Of a DNA stretch of 64,000 nt, positions 49,141 through 60,978 are shown piece after piece (position 1 is the stretch's first letter; each line of letters starts with the position of its first letter). A model generated the notes under the pieces. That model did no database searches. It saw nothing but the letters and a program-made list of their open reading frames with translations, and was not told the DNA's origin. The stretch lies in assembly GCF_050003625.1 (NCBI RefSeq), contig NC_134397.1, positions 73,573,551-73,637,550 of the forward strand, read 5' to 3'. This stretch comes from Haematobia irritans (Eukaryota; Arthropoda; Insecta; Diptera; Muscidae). The translations under genes were made by a program, and so were the position numbers.

Positions 49141-52100
49141 AAAATTTCAATTTTTTTAGGATTTGGGTGGATTTTTTCGATTTTTCGGGGGTGGTCACGA
49201 ATTATCGTCCTTTTAGCTCTAGGACGCTTAGTTTAGGAGATATGACCAAAAGAAGTTTTTCATATAAAAATTTGATTTTTTTTAGGATTTGGGTGGATTT
49301 TTCGATTTTTTGAGGGTGGTCACGAATTAAAGCCCTTTTCGCTCTAGGACGCTTAGTTTAGGAGATATGGCCAAAAGAAGTTTTTCATATAAAAATTTCA
49401 ATTTTTGTAGGATTTGGGTGGATTTTTCGATTTTTTGGGGGTGGTTACGAATTATCGTGCTTTTCGCTCTAGGACGCTTAGTTTAGGAGATATGGCCAAA
49501 AGAAGTTTTTCATATAAACATTTCAATTTTTTTAGGATTTGGGTGGATTTTTCGATTTTTCGGGGGTGGTCACGAATTAAAGCCCTTTTCGCTCTAGGAC
49601 GCTTAGTTTAGGAGATATGGCCAAAAGAAGTTTTTCAAATAAAAATTTCAATTTTTTTAGGATTTGGGTGGATTTTTCGATTTTTCGGGGGTGGTCACGA
49701 ATTAAAGCCCTTTTCGCTCTAGGACGCTTTGTTTAGGAGATATGGCTAAAAGAAGTTTTTCATATAAAAATTTCAATTTTTTTAGGATTTGGGTGGATTT
49801 TTCGATTTTTTGAGGGTGGTTACGAATTATCGTGCTTTTCGCTCTAGGACGCTTAGTTTAGGAGATATGGCCAAAAGAAGTTTTTCATATAAACATTTCA
49901 ATTTTTTTAGGATTTGGGTGGATTTTTCGATTTTTCGGGGGTGGTCACGAATTATCGTCCTTTTAGCTCTAGGACGCTTAGTTTAGGAGATATGACCAAA
50001 AGAAGTTTTTCATATAAAAATTTGAATTTTTTTAGGATTTGGGGGGATTTTTCGATTTTTTGAGGGTGGTCACGAATTAAAGCCCTTTTCGCTCTAGGAC
50101 GCTTAGTTTAGGAGATATGGCCAAAAGAAGTTTTTCATATAAAAATTTCAATTTTTGTAGGATTTGGGTGGATTTTTCGATTTTTTGAGGGTGGTCACGA
50201 ATTATCGTCCTTTTCGCTCTAGGACGCTTAGTTTAGGAGATATGACCAAAAGAAGTTTTTCATATAAAAATTTCAATTTTTTTAGGATTTGGGTGGATTT
50301 TTCGATTTTTTGAGGGTGGTCACGAATTATCGTCCTTTTCGCTCTAGGACGCTTAGTTTAGGAGATATGGCCAAAAGAAGTTTTTCATATAAAAATTTCA
50401 ATTTTTTTAGGATTTGGGTGGATTTTGCGATTTTTTGAGGGTGGTCACGAATTATCGTCCTTTTAGCTCTAGGACGCTTAGTTTAGGAGATATGACCAAA
50501 AGAAGTTTTTCATATAAAAATTTGAATTTTTTTAGGTTTGGGTGGATTTTTCGATTTTTTGAGGGTGGTCACGAATTAAAGCCCTTTTCGCTCTAGGACG
50601 CTTAGTTTAGGAGATATGGCCAAAAGAAGTTTTTCATATAAAAATTTCAATTTTTTTAGGATTTGGGTGGATTTTTCGATTTTTTTAGGGGTGGTCACGA
50701 ATTATCGTCCTTTTCGCTCTAGGACGCTTACTTTAGGAGATATGACAAAAAGAAGTTTTTCATATAAAAATTTCAATTTTTTTAGGATTTGGGTGGATTT
50801 TTCGATTTTTTAAGGGTGATCACGAATTATCGTCCTTTTCGCTCTAGGACGCTTAGTTTAGGAGATATGGCCAAAAGAAGTTTTTCATATAAAAATTTCA
50901 ATTTTTTTAGGATTTGGGTGGATTTTTCGATTTTTTCGAATTATCGTCCTTTTCGCTGTAGAACGCTTAGTTTAGGAGATATGGCCAAAAGAAGTTTTTC
51001 ATATAAAAATTTCAATTTTTTTAGGATTTGGGTAGAATTTTCGATTTTTTGAGGGTGATCACGAATTATCGTCCTTTTCGCTGTAGGACGCTTAGTTTAG
51101 GAGATATGGCCAAAAGAAGTTTTTCATATAAAAATTTCAATTTTTTTAGGATTTGGGTGGATTTTTCGATATTTTGAGGGTGGTCACGAATTAAAGCCCT
51201 TTTCGCTCTAGGACGCTTAGTTTAGGAGATATGGCCAAAAGAAGTTTTTCATATAAAAATTTCAATTTTTGTAGGATTTGGGTGGATTTTTCGATTTTTT
51301 GAGGGTGGTCACGAATTATCGTCCTTTTCGCTCTAGGACGCTTAGTTTAGGAGATATGGCCAAAAGAAGTTTTTCATACAAAAAATTCAATTTTTTTAGG
51401 ATTTGGGTGGATTTTTCGATTTTTTGAGGGTGATCACGAATTATCGTCCTTTTCGCTCTAGGACGACGCTTAGTTTAGGAGATATGGCCAAAAGAAGTTT
51501 TTCATATAAAAATTTCAATTTTTTTAGGATTTGGGTGGATTTTTCGATTTTTTGGGAGTGGTTACGAATTATCGTCCTTTTCGCTCTAGGACGCTTAGTT
51601 TAGGAGATTTGGCCAAAAGAAGTTTTTCATATAAAAATTTCAATTTTTTTAGGATTTGGGTGGATTTTTCGATTTTTTGAGGGTGGTCACGAATTATCGT
51701 CCTTTTCGCTCTAGGACGCTTAGTTTAGGAGATATGACCAAAAGAAGTTTTTCATATAAAAATTTAAATTTTTGTAGGATTTGGGTGGATTTTTCGATTT
51801 TTTGGGGGTGGTCACGAATTATCGTCCTTTTCGCTCTAGGACGCTTAGTTTAGGAGATATGGCCAAAAGAAGTTTTTCATATAAAAATTTCAATTTTTTT
51901 AGGATTTGGGTGGATTTTTCGATTTTTTTAGGGGTGGTCACGAATTATCGTCCTTTTCGCTCTAGGACGCTTAGTTTAGGAGATATGACAAAAAGAAGTT
52001 TTTCATATAAAAATTTAAATTTTTTTAGGATTTGGGTGGATTTTTCGATTTTTTGAGGGTGATCACGAATTATCGTCCTTTTCGCTCTAGGACGCTTAGT

Positions 52101-55100
52101 TTAGGAGATATGGCCAAAAGAAGTTTTTCATATAAAAATTTCAATTTTTTTAGGATTTGGGTGGATTTTTCGGGGGTGGTCACGAAATATCGTCCTTTTA
52201 GCTCTAGGACGCTTAGTTTAGGAGATATGACCAAAAGAAGTTTTTCATATAAAAATTTCAATTTTTTTAGGATTTGGGTGGATTTTGCGATTTTTTGAGG
52301 GTGGTCACAAATTAAAGCCCTTTTCGCTCTAGGACGCTTAGTTTAGGAGATATGGCCAAAAGAAGTTTTTCATATAAAAATTTCAATATTTGTAGGATTT
52401 GGGTGGATTTTTCGATTTTTTGAGGGTGATCACGAATTATCGTCCTTTTCGCTCTAGGACGCTTAGTTTAGGAGATATTGGCAAAAGAAGTTTTTCATAT
52501 AAAAATTTCAATTTTTTTAGGATTTGGGTGGATTTTTCGATTTTTCAGGGGTGGTTACGAATTATCGTCCTTTTCGCTCTAGGACGCTTAGTTTAGGAGA
52601 TATGGCCAAAAGAAGTTTTTCATATAAAAATTTCAATTTTTTTAGGATTTGGGTGGATTTTTCGATTTTTTGAGGGTGGTCACGAATTAAAGCCCTTTTC
52701 GCTCTAGGACGCTTAGTTTAGGAGATATGGCCAAAAGAAGTTTTTCATATAAACATTTCAATTTTTTTTAGGATTTGGGTGGATTTTTCGATTTTTCGGG
52801 AGTGGTCACGAATTATCGTCCTTTTAGCTCTAGGACGCTTAGTTTAGGAGATATGACCAAAAGAGGTTTTTCATATAAAAATGTGAATTTTTTTAGGATT
52901 TGGGTGGATTTTTCGATTTTTTGAGGGTGGTCACGAATTATCGTCCTTTTAGCTCTAGGACGCTTAGTTTAGGAGATATGACCAAAAGAAGTTTTTCATA
53001 TAAAAATTTCAATTTTTTTAGGATTTGGGTGGATTTTTCGATTTTTTGAGGGTGGTCACGAATTATCGTCCTTTTCGCTCTAGGACGCTTAGTTTAGGAG
53101 ATATGGCCAAAAGAAGTTTTTCATATAAAAATTTCAATTTTTGTAGGATTTGGGTGGATTTTTCGATTTTTTGAGGGTGGTCACGAATTATCGTCCTTTT
53201 CGCTCTAGGACGCTTAGTTTAGGAGATATGACCAAAAGAAGTTTTTCATATAAAAATTTCAATTTTTTTAGGATTTGGGTGGATTTTTCGATTTTTTGAG
53301 GGTGGTCACGAATTATCGTTCTTTTCGCTCTAGGACGCTTAGTTTAGGAGACATGGCCAAAAGAAGTTTTTCATATAAAAATTTCAATTTTTTTAGGATT
53401 TGGGTGGATTTTTCGATTTTTTGAGGGTGGTCACGAATTATCGTCCTTTTAGCTCTAGGACGCTTAGTTTAGAAGATATGGCCAAAAGAAGTTTTTCATA
53501 TAAAAATTTCAATTTTTTTAGGATTTGGGTGGATTTTTCGATTTTTTGGGGGTGGTTACGAATTATCGTCCTTTTCGCTCTAGGACGCTTAGTTTAGGAG
53601 ATATGGCCAAAAGAAGTTTTTCATATAAAAAATTCAATTTTTTTAGGATTTGGGTGGATTTTTCGATTTTTTGAGGGTGGTCACGAATTAAAGCCCTTTT
53701 CGCTCTAGGACGCTTAGTTTAGGAGATATGGCCAAAAGAAGGTTTTCATATAAAAATTTAAATTTTTTTAGGATTTGGGTGGATTTTTCGATTTTTTGAG
53801 GGTGGTCACAAATTAAAGCCCTTTTCGCTCTAGGACGCTTAGTTTAGGAGATATGGCCAAAAGAAGTTTTTCATATAAAAATTTCAATTTTTGTAGGATT
53901 TGGGTGGATTTTTCGATTTTTTGAGGGTGGTCACGAATTATCGTCCTTTTCGCTCTAGGACGCTTAGTTTAGGAGATATGGCCAAAAGAAGTTTTTCATA
54001 TAAAAATTTCAATTTTTTTAGGATTTGGGTGGATTTTTCGATTTTTCGGGGGTGGTCACGAATTATCGTCCTTTTCGCTCTAGGACGCTTAGTTTAGGAG
54101 ATATGACAAAAAGAAGTTTTTCATATAAAAATTTCAATTTTTTTAGGATTTGGGTGGATTTTTCGATTTTTCGGGGGTGGTCACGAATTATCGTCCTTTT
54201 AGCTCTAGGACGCTTAGTTTAGGAGATATGGCCAAAAGAAGTTTTTCATATAAAAATTTCAATTTTTTTAGGATTTGGGTGGATTTTTCGATTTTTTGAG
54301 GGTGGTCACGAATTATCGTCCTTTTAGCTCTAGGACGCTTAGTTTAGGAGATATGACCAAAAGAAGTTTTTCATATAAAAATTTCAATTTTTTTAGGATT
54401 TGGGTGGATTTTTCGATTTTTTGAGGGTGGTCACGAATTAAAGCCCTTTTCGCTCTAGGGCGCTTAGTTTAGGAGATATGGCCAAAAGAAGTTTTTCATA
54501 TAAAAATTTCAATTTTTGTAGGATTTGGGTGGATTTTTCGATTTTTTGAGGGTGGTCACGAATTATCGTCCTTTTCGCTCTAGGACGCTTAGTTTAGGAG
54601 ATATGGCCAAAAGAAGTTTTTCATATAAAAATTTCAATTTTTTTAGGATTTGGGTGGATTTTTCGATTTTTTAGGGGTGGTCACGAATTATCGTCCTTTT
54701 CGCTCTAGGACGCTTAGTTTAGGAGATATGACAAAAAGAAGTTTTTCATATAAAAATTTAAATTTTTTTAGGATTTGGGTGGATTTTTCGATTTTTTGAG
54801 GGTGATCACGAATTATCGTCCTTTTCGCTCTAGGACGCTTAGTTTAGGAGATATGGCCAAAAGAAGTTTTTCATATAAAAATTTCAATTTTTTTAGGATT
54901 TGGGTGGATTTTTCGATTTTTTCGAATTATCGCCCTTTTCGCTCTAGGACGCTTAGTTTAGGAGATATGGCCAAAAGAAGTTTTTCAAATAAAAATTTCA
55001 ATTTTTTTAGGATTTGGGTGGATTTTTCGATTTTTTGAGGGTGGTCACGAATTAAAGCCCTTTTCGCTCTAGGACGCTTTGTTTAGGAGATATGGCTAAA

Positions 55101-55660
55101 AGAAGTTTTTCATATAAACATTTCAATTTTGTTAGGATTTGGGTGGATTTTTCGATTTTTTGAGGGTGGTCACGAATTAAAGCCCTTTTCGCTCTAAGAC
55201 GCTTAGTTTAGGAGATATGGCCAAAAGAAGTTTTTCATATAAAAATTTCAATTTTTTTAGGATTTGGGTGGATTTTTCGATTTTTTGAGGGTGGTTACGA
55301 ATTATCGTGCTTTTCGCTCTAGGACGCTTAGTTTAGGAGATATGGCCAAAAGAAGTTTTTCATATAAACATTTCAATTTTGTTAGGATTTGGGTGGATTT
55401 TTCGATTTTTCGAGGGTGGTCACGAATTATCGTCCTTTTAGCTCTAGGACGCTTAGTTTAGGAGATATGACCAAAAGAAGTTTTTCATATAAAAATTTGA
55501 ATTTTTTTAGGATTTGGGTGGATTTTTCGATTTTTTGAGGGTGGTCACGAATTAAAGCCCTTTTCGCTCTAGGACGCTTAGTTTAGGAGATATGGCCAAA
55601 AGAAGTTTTTCATATAAAAATTTCAATTTTTGTAGGATTTGGGTGGATTTTTCGATTTTT

Positions 55661-57891
55661 TGAGGGTGGTCACGAATTATCGTCCTTTTCGCTCTAGGAC
55701 GCTTAGTTTAGGAGATATGGCCAAAAGAAATTTTTCATATAAAAATTTCAATTTTTTTAGGATTTGGGTGGATTTTTCGATTTTTTGAGGGTGGTCACGA
55801 ATTATTGTCCTTTTCGCTCTAGGACGCTTAGTTTAGGAGATATGGCCAAAAGAAGTTTTTCATATAAAAATTGCAATTTTTTTAGGATTTAGTTGAAATT
55901 TTCGATTTTTTGAGGCTGGTCACGAATTATCGTCCTTTTCGCTCTAGGACGCTTAGTTTAGGAGATATGGCCAAAAGAAGTTTTTCATATAAAAATTTCA
56001 ATTTTTATAGGATTTGGGTGGATTTTTCGATTTTTTGAGGGTGGTCACGAATTATTGTCCTTTGCGCTCTAGGACGCTTAGTTTAGGAGATATGGCCAAA
56101 AGAAGTTTTTCATATAAAAATTTAAATTTTTTTTAAGATTTGGTTGAAATTTTCGATTTTGTTGAGGGCGGTCACGAATTATCGTCCTTTTCGCTCTAGG
56201 ACGCTTAGTTTAGGAGATATGGCCAAAAGAAGTTTTTCATATAAAAATTTCAATTTTTTAGGATTTGGGTGGATTTTTCGATTTTTTGAGGGTGGTCACG
56301 AATTATTGTCCTTTTCGCTCTAGGACGCTTAGTTTAGGAGATATGGCCAAAAGAAGTTTTTCATATAAAAATTTCACTTTTTTTTTGGATTTGGTTGAAT
56401 TTTTCGATTTTTTGAGGGTGGTCCCGAATTATCGTCCTTTTCGCTCTAGGACGCTTAGTTTAGGAGATATGGCCAAAAGAAGTTTTTCATATAAAAATTT
56501 CAATTTTTTTAGGATTTGGGTGGATTTTTCGATTTTTTGGGGTGGTCCCGAATTATCGTCCTTTTCGCTCTAGGACGCTTAGTTTAGGAGATATGGCCAA
56601 AAGAAGTTTTTCATATAAAAATTTCAATTTTTTTTAGGATTTGGGTGGATTTTTCGATTTTTTGACGGTGGTCACGAATTATCGTCCTTTTAGCTCTAGG
56701 ACGCTTAGTTTAGGAGATATGGCCAAAAGAAGTTTTTCATATAAAAATTTCAATTTTTTTAGGATTTGGGTGGATTTTTCAATTTTTTGAGGGTGGTACC
56801 GAATTAGTGTCCTTTTCGCTCTAGGACGCTTAGTTTAGGAGATATGGCCAAAAGAAGTTTTTCATATAAAAATTACAATTTTTGTAGGTTTTGGGTGGAT
56901 TTTTCGATTTTTTGAGGGTGGTCTCGAATTATCGTCCTTTTCGCTCAAGGACGCTTAGTTTAGGAGATATGGCCAAAAGAAGTTTTTCATATAAAAATTT
57001 AAATTTTTTAGGATTTGGGTGTATTTTTCGATTTTTTGAGGGTGGTCACGAATTATTGTCCTTTTCGCTCTAGGACGCTTAGTTTAGGAGATATGGCCAA
57101 AAGAAGTTTTTCATATAAAAATGTAATTTTTTTAGGATTTGGGTGAATTTTTCAATTTTTTGAGGGTGGTCACGAATTATCGTCCTTTTCGCTCTAGGAC
57201 GCTTAGTTTAGGAGATATGGCCAAAAGAAGTTTTTCATATAAAAAATTCAATTTTTATAGGATTTGGGCGAATTTTTCGATTTTTTGAGGGTGGTCACGA
57301 ATTATCGTCCTTTTCGCTCTAGGACGCTTAGTTTAGGAGATATGGCCAAAAGAAGTTTTTCATATAAAAATTTCAATATTTGTAGGATTTGGGTGGATTT
57401 TTCGATTTTTTGAGGGTGATCACGAATTATCGTCCTTTTCGCTCTAGGACACTTAGTTTAGGAGATATGACAAAAAGAAGTTTTTCATATAAAAATTTCA
57501 ATTTTTTTAGGATTTGGGTGGATTTTTCGATTTTTTGAGGGTGGTCCCGAATTATCGTCCTTTTCGCTCTAGGACACTTAGTTTAGGAGATATGGCCAAA
57601 AGAAGTTTTTCATATAAAAATGTAATTTTTTTAGGATTTGGGTGAATTTTTCAATTTTTTGAGGGTGGTCACGAATTATCGTCCTTTTCGCTCTAGGACG
57701 CTTAGTTTAGGAGATATGGCCAAAAGAAGTTTTTCATATAAAAAATTCAATTTTTATAGGATTTGGGCGAATTTTTCGATTTTTTGAGGGTGGTCACGTA
57801 TTATCGTCCTTTTCGCTCTAGGACGCTTAGTTTAGGAGGTATGGCCAAAAGAAGTTTTTCATATAAAAATTTCAATTTTTTTAGGATTTGG
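55661..57891 (+). repeat. Divergent monomer zone in duplication B copy 2
   Basis: This is the repeat of the zone at 28700-30930, at an offset of 26961. All of its private variants are shared (ATTATTGTCC, GGTTGAAATTTTCG, GGTACCG, GGACACTTAG, GGGCGAATTTT), and I found only one substitution between the copies (56827 C against 29866 T). The zone diverged before the large duplication occurred. Confidence 0.85.
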
Positions 57892-59249
57892 GTGGATTTT
57901 TCGATTTTTTGAGGGTGGCCACGAATTATCGTCCTTTTCGCTCTAGGACACTTAGTTTAGGAGATATGGCCAAAAGAAGTTTTTCATATAAAAATTTCAA
58001 TTTTTTTAGGATTTGGGTGGATTTTTCGATTTTTTGGGGGTGGTCACGAATTATCGTCCCTTTCGCTCTAGGACGCTTAGTTTAGGAGATATGGCCAAAA
58101 GAAGTTTTTCATATAAAAATTTCAATTTTTTTAGGATTTGGGTGGATTTTTCGATTTTTTGAGGGTGGCCACGAATTATCGTCCTTTTCGCTCTAGGACG
58201 CTTAGTTTAGGAGATATGGCCAAAAGAAGTTTTTCATATAAAAATTTCAATTTTTTTAGGATTTGGGTGGATTTTTCGAATTTTTGGGGGTGGTCACGAA
58301 TTATCGTCCTTTTCGCTGTAGGACGCTTAGTTTAGGAGATATGGCCAAAAGAAGTTTTTCATATAAAAATTTCAATTTTTTTAGGATTTGGGTGGATTTT
58401 TCGATTTTTTGGGGGTGGTCACGAATTATCGTCCCTTTCGCTCTAGGACGCTTAGTTTAGGAGATATGGCCAAAAGAAGTTTTTCATATAAAAATTTCAA
58501 TTTTTTTAGGATTTGGGTGGATTTTTCGATTTTTTGAGGGTGGTCACGAATTAAAATCCTTTTCGCTCTAGGACGCTTAGTTTAGGAGATATGGCCAAAA
58601 GAAGTTTTTCATATAAAAATTTCAATTTTTTTAGGATTTGGTTGGATTTTTCGATTTTTTGGGGGTGATCACGAATTATCGCTCTTTTCGCTCTAGGGCG
58701 CTTAGTTTAGGATATATGGCCAAAAGAAGTTTTTCATATAAAAATTTCAATTTTTTTAGGATTTGGGTGGATTTTTCGATTTTTTGAGGGTGGTCACGAA
58801 TTATCGTCCTTTTCGCTCTAGGACGCTTAGTTTAGGAGATATGGCCAAAAGAAGTTTTTCATATAAAAATTTCAATTTTTTTAGGATTTGGGTGGATTAT
58901 TCGATTTTTTGGGGGTGGTCACGAATTATCGCCCTTTTCGCTCTAGGACGCTTAGTTTAGGAGATATGGCCAAAAGAAGTTTTTCATATAAAAATTTCAA
59001 CTTATTTAGGATTTGGGTGGATTTTTCGATTTTTTGAGGGTGGTCACGAATTATCGTCCTTTTCGCTCTAGGACGCTTAGTTTAGGAGATATGGCCAAAA
59101 GAAGTTTTTCATATAAAAATTTCAATTTTTTTTAGGATTTGGGTGGATTTTTCGATTTTTTTATGGGTGGTCACGAAATATCGCCCTTTTCGCTCTAGGA
59201 CGCTTAGTTTAGGAGATATGGCCAAAAGAAGTTTTTCATATAAAAATTT

Positions 59250-59422
59250 CAATTTTTTTAGGATTTGGGTGGATTTTTCGATTTTTTTAGGGGTGGTCAC
59301 GAATTATCGTCCTTTTCGCTCTAGGACGCTTACTTTAGGAGATATGACAAAAAGAAGTTTTTCATATAAAAATTTCAATTTTTTTAGGATTTGGGTGGAT
59401 TTTTCGATTTTTTAAGGGTGAT
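59250..59422 (+). repeat. Ectopic gene-conversion tract
   Basis: Here copy 2 departs from its partner (32290-32461) and instead matches 23690-23900 and 50640-50850. Two array-rare markers occur together in the donor phase: CTTACTTTAGG (59330; also about 23769 and 50729) and TTAAGGGTGATCACG (about 59412; also about 23861 and 50811). Between them lie the donor ATGACA and TTTAGGGG states. Partner sequence resumes by about 59425, and the total length is unchanged, as expected for conversion rather than insertion. The outer limits lie within about 59168-59520. Confidence 0.85.
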
Positions 59423-60794
59423 CACGAATTATCGTCCTTTTCGCTCTAGGACGCTTAGTTTAGGAGATATGGCCAAAAGAAGTTTTTCATATAAAAATTT
59501 CAATTTTTTTAGGATTTGGGTGGATTTTTCGATTTTTTGGGGGGTGGTCACGAATTATCGCTCTTTTCGCTCTAGGACGCTTAGTTTAGGAGATATGGCC
59601 AAAAGAAGTTTTTCATATAAAAATTTCAATTTTTTTAGGATTTGGGTGGATTTTTCAATTTTTGGGGGTGGTCACGAATTAAAGCCCTTTTCGCTCTAGG
59701 ACGCTTAGTTTAGGAGATATGGCCAAAAGAAGTTTTTCATATAAAAATTTCAATTTTTTTAGGATTTGGGTGGATTTTTCGATTTTTTGGGGGTGGTCAC
59801 GAATTATCGTCCTTTTCGCTCCAGGACACTTAGTTTAGGAGATATGGCCAAAAGAAGTTTTTCATATAAAAATTTCAATTTTTTTAGGATTTGGGTGGAT
59901 TTTTCGATTTTTTGGGGGTGGTCACGAATTATCGTCCCTTTCGCTCTAGGACGCTTAGTTTAGGAGATATGGCCAAAAGAAGTTTTTCATATAAAAATTT
60001 GAATTTTTTTAGGATTTGGGTGGATTTTTCGATTTTTTGAGGGTGGTCACGAATTAAAGTCCTTTTCGCTCTAGGACGCTTAGTTTAGGAGATATGGCCA
60101 AAAGAAGGTTTTCATATAAAAATTTCAATTTTTTTAGGATTTGGGTGGATTTTTCGATTTTTTGGGGGTGGTCACGAATTAAAGCCCTTTTCGCTCTAGG
60201 ACGCTTATTTTAGGAGATATGGCCAAAAGAAGTTTTTCATATAAAAATTTCAATTTTTTTAGGATTTGGTTGGATTTTTCGATTTTTTGGGGGTGATCAC
60301 GAATTATCGCTCTTTTCGCTCTAGGACGCTTAGTTTAGGAGATATGGCCAAAAGAAGTTTTTCATATAAAAATTTCAATTTTTTTAGGATTTGGGTGGAT
60401 TTTTCGATTTTTTGGGGGTGGTCACGAATTATCGCCCTTTTCGCTCTAGGACGCTTAGTTTAGGAGATATGGCCAAACGAAGTTTTTCATATAAAAATTT
60501 CAATTTTTTTAGGATTGGGTGGATTTTTCGATTTTTTGGGGGTGGTCACGAATTAAAGCCCTTTTCGCTCTAGGACGCTTAGTTTAGGAGATATGGCCAA
60601 AATAAGTTTTTCATATAAAATTTCAATTTTTTTAGGATTTGGGTGGATTTTTCGATTTTTTGGGGGTGGTCACGAATTATCGTCCTTTTCGCTCTAGGAC
60701 GCTTAGTTTAGGAGATATGGCCAAAAGAAGTTTTTCATATAAAAATTTCAATTTTTTTAGGATTTGGGTGGATTTTTCGATTTTTTTAGGATTC

Positions 60795-60978
60795 GGCCAT
60801 ATCTCCTAAACTAAGCGTCCTAGAGCGAAAAGGACGATAATTCGTGACCACCCTCAAAAAATCGAAAAATCCACCCAAATCCTAAAAAAATTGAAATTTT
60901 TATATGAAAAACTTCTTTTGGCCATATCTCCTAAACTAAGCGTCCTAGAGCGAAAAGGGCGATAATTCGTGACCACCC
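60795..60978 (-). repeat. Inverted satellite block (184 bp), copy 2
   Basis: Identical in layout to the block at 33834-34017, 26961 bp downstream, with the same left junction (AGGATTC joined to GGCCATATC) and the same right hairpin (GACCACCC, ATAAAA, GGGTGGTC). The inversion therefore predates the large duplication. Confidence 0.95.
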
